DNA of 7,061 nucleotides from an uncultured Acidobacteriota bacterium (GTDB lineage Bacteria > Acidobacteriota > Blastocatellia > Pyrinomonadales > Pyrinomonadaceae): positions 1-7,061 of the forward strand of contig CADEFG010000259.1 of assembly GCA_902826505.1 (NCBI GenBank), given 5' to 3'. The notes beneath the pieces were generated by a model, which was not told the origin of the DNA, made no database searches, and saw only the letters and a list, made by a program, of their open reading frames with translations. The position numbers and the translations under genes were made by a program. Positions 6,412 through 7,061 of the stretch are shown piece by piece. Each line of letters opens with the position of its first letter. The stretch's first letter is position 1.

Positions 6412-7061
6412 TTAGCTCTCAAATTCCTTAAAAGGAATCGTTAAATTCACCCGCAAACCGCTTTTTTCGGCAGTCGCCAAAGCAAATTTATGTCTTTCGC
6501 CGTAAAGATGCCGCAAACGGCGGCGCGTGTTGGAAAGCCCGACGCCTTCGGGCAAATTTTCCAGATCGTTAGACGGGACGCCGATGCCGTTATCGGAGAC
6601 GCTCAGTTCCAAATTACCGTTATTGCGGATCGCGCCGATCTCGATCTTTCCGCCCTCCGAACGCGGCGCAATGCCGTGTTTAATTGCATTTTCAGCCAAT
6701 GGCTGAAGAATCATATTCGGGACGCTCGCATCTAAAGTGTCGGGCGAAATTTTCATCTCGACCCGTAAACGGTCGTGAAAACGCATCTGTTCGATTTCGA
6801 GATATTTTCTTAAAAATTCGAGTTCCTGCTTTAAAGAAATTTCCTGCACTTCGAGTTTTTCAAACGACATTCTGAGCAGATCGCTCAGATCGCCGATCAT
6901 TCGCTCGGCTGATTCCGGGTCTTTGTAGATCAGTTCGGAAATGGCGTTGAGCGTGTTGAAAAGAAAATGCGGATGCAGCTGCATTTTCAAAACCTGGAGA
7001 CGCGAAGTAGCGAGCCGCGCTTCGAGCTTTGAAGTGGTCAGCTCGCGTTCCCGATATTTTT
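6412..7061 (-). CDS. LytS/YehU-type sensor histidine kinase, C-terminal part (5' end outside window)
   Basis: The last 215 residues of a membrane-associated sensor kinase of the His_kinase (PF06580) family are visible; the frame is open through the right edge, so the sensor and membrane region is missing. The visible part begins with a charged helix (KYRERELTTSKLEARL) typical of the segment before the kinase core. The phospho-acceptor region is LHPHFLFNTLN, with the key His at 6967-6969. The ATP-binding domain follows with the N box LAENAIKHG, the G1 box SDNGIGV and the G2 box GVGLSNTRRRL, so the catalytic part is intact. It should autophosphorylate and pass the phosphate to D55 of the LytTR regulator encoded directly downstream. 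The signal sensed cannot be judged from this fragment. Confidence 0.5.
   Translation of the reverse strand, partial: KYRERELTTSKLEARLATSRLQVLKMQLHPHFLFNTLNAISELIYKDPESAERMIGDLSDLLRMSFEKLEVQEISLKQELEFLRKYLEIEQMRFHDRLRVEMKISPDTLDASVPNMILQPLAENAIKHGIAPRSEGGKIEIGAIRNNGNLELSVSDNGIGVPSNDLENLPEGVGLSNTRRRLRHLYGERHKFALATAEKSGLRVNLTIPFKEFES

Noticed and set aside
6412..6990. A kinase gene starting at the TTG at 6988-6990.
   Set aside because: The frame remains open upstream to the window edge, and the residues there (charged helix KYRERELTTSKLEARL) match the family's usual segment before the phospho-acceptor helix, so the true start is outside the window.

Overview
The window carries five protein genes, all on the minus strand, so transcription runs from position 7061 towards position 1. 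In order these are: a LytS/YehU-type sensor histidine kinase (5' end beyond the window edge), a LytTR response regulator, a secreted seven-bladed YVTN/YncE-type beta-propeller protein, a secreted M28 zinc aminopeptidase, and a very long secreted protein that joins a metal-dependent amidohydrolase to an alpha/beta-hydrolase (3' end beyond the window edge). No tRNA, rRNA, CRISPR array, transposase or phage gene is visible. GC content looks close to 50 %. The mix of protein families (large PA-domain M28 peptidases, YVTN propellers, LytS/LytTR pairs, esterases with an N-terminal beta domain) suggests an Acidobacteriota genome, perhaps of the Blastocatellia/Pyrinomonadaceae type. That is an impression from family content and not a proof.

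Layout: 6412-7061 is the kinase and 5563-6330 its response regulator, separated by 81 nt that contain small GGTGAAAAAG-type repeats. A 241-nt gap (5322-5562) follows and holds a 116-bp element bounded by 20-bp imperfect inverted repeats. The propeller gene is 4314-5321. A 169-nt gap then leads to the M28 peptidase at 2483-4144. Between the peptidase stop and the start of the fusion gene lie only 74 nt, of which 64 are a nearly perfect palindrome (2417-2480). The fusion gene runs from 2408 off the left edge.

How the genes may work together: kinase and regulator form a two-component pair. The three downstream products each begin with an export signal. The peptidase and the amidohydrolase/esterase fusion look like an extracytoplasmic hydrolytic set, plausibly for peptide or amide/ester scavenging. 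Whether the two-component pair controls them is not shown by the sequence, and the large gap makes separate transcription as likely as a shared operon.

The most unusual items are the amidohydrolase/alpha-beta-hydrolase fusion and the 64-bp palindrome that fills the junction in front of it. The rest is ordinary chromosomal content; I do not see a clearly new multi-gene system.
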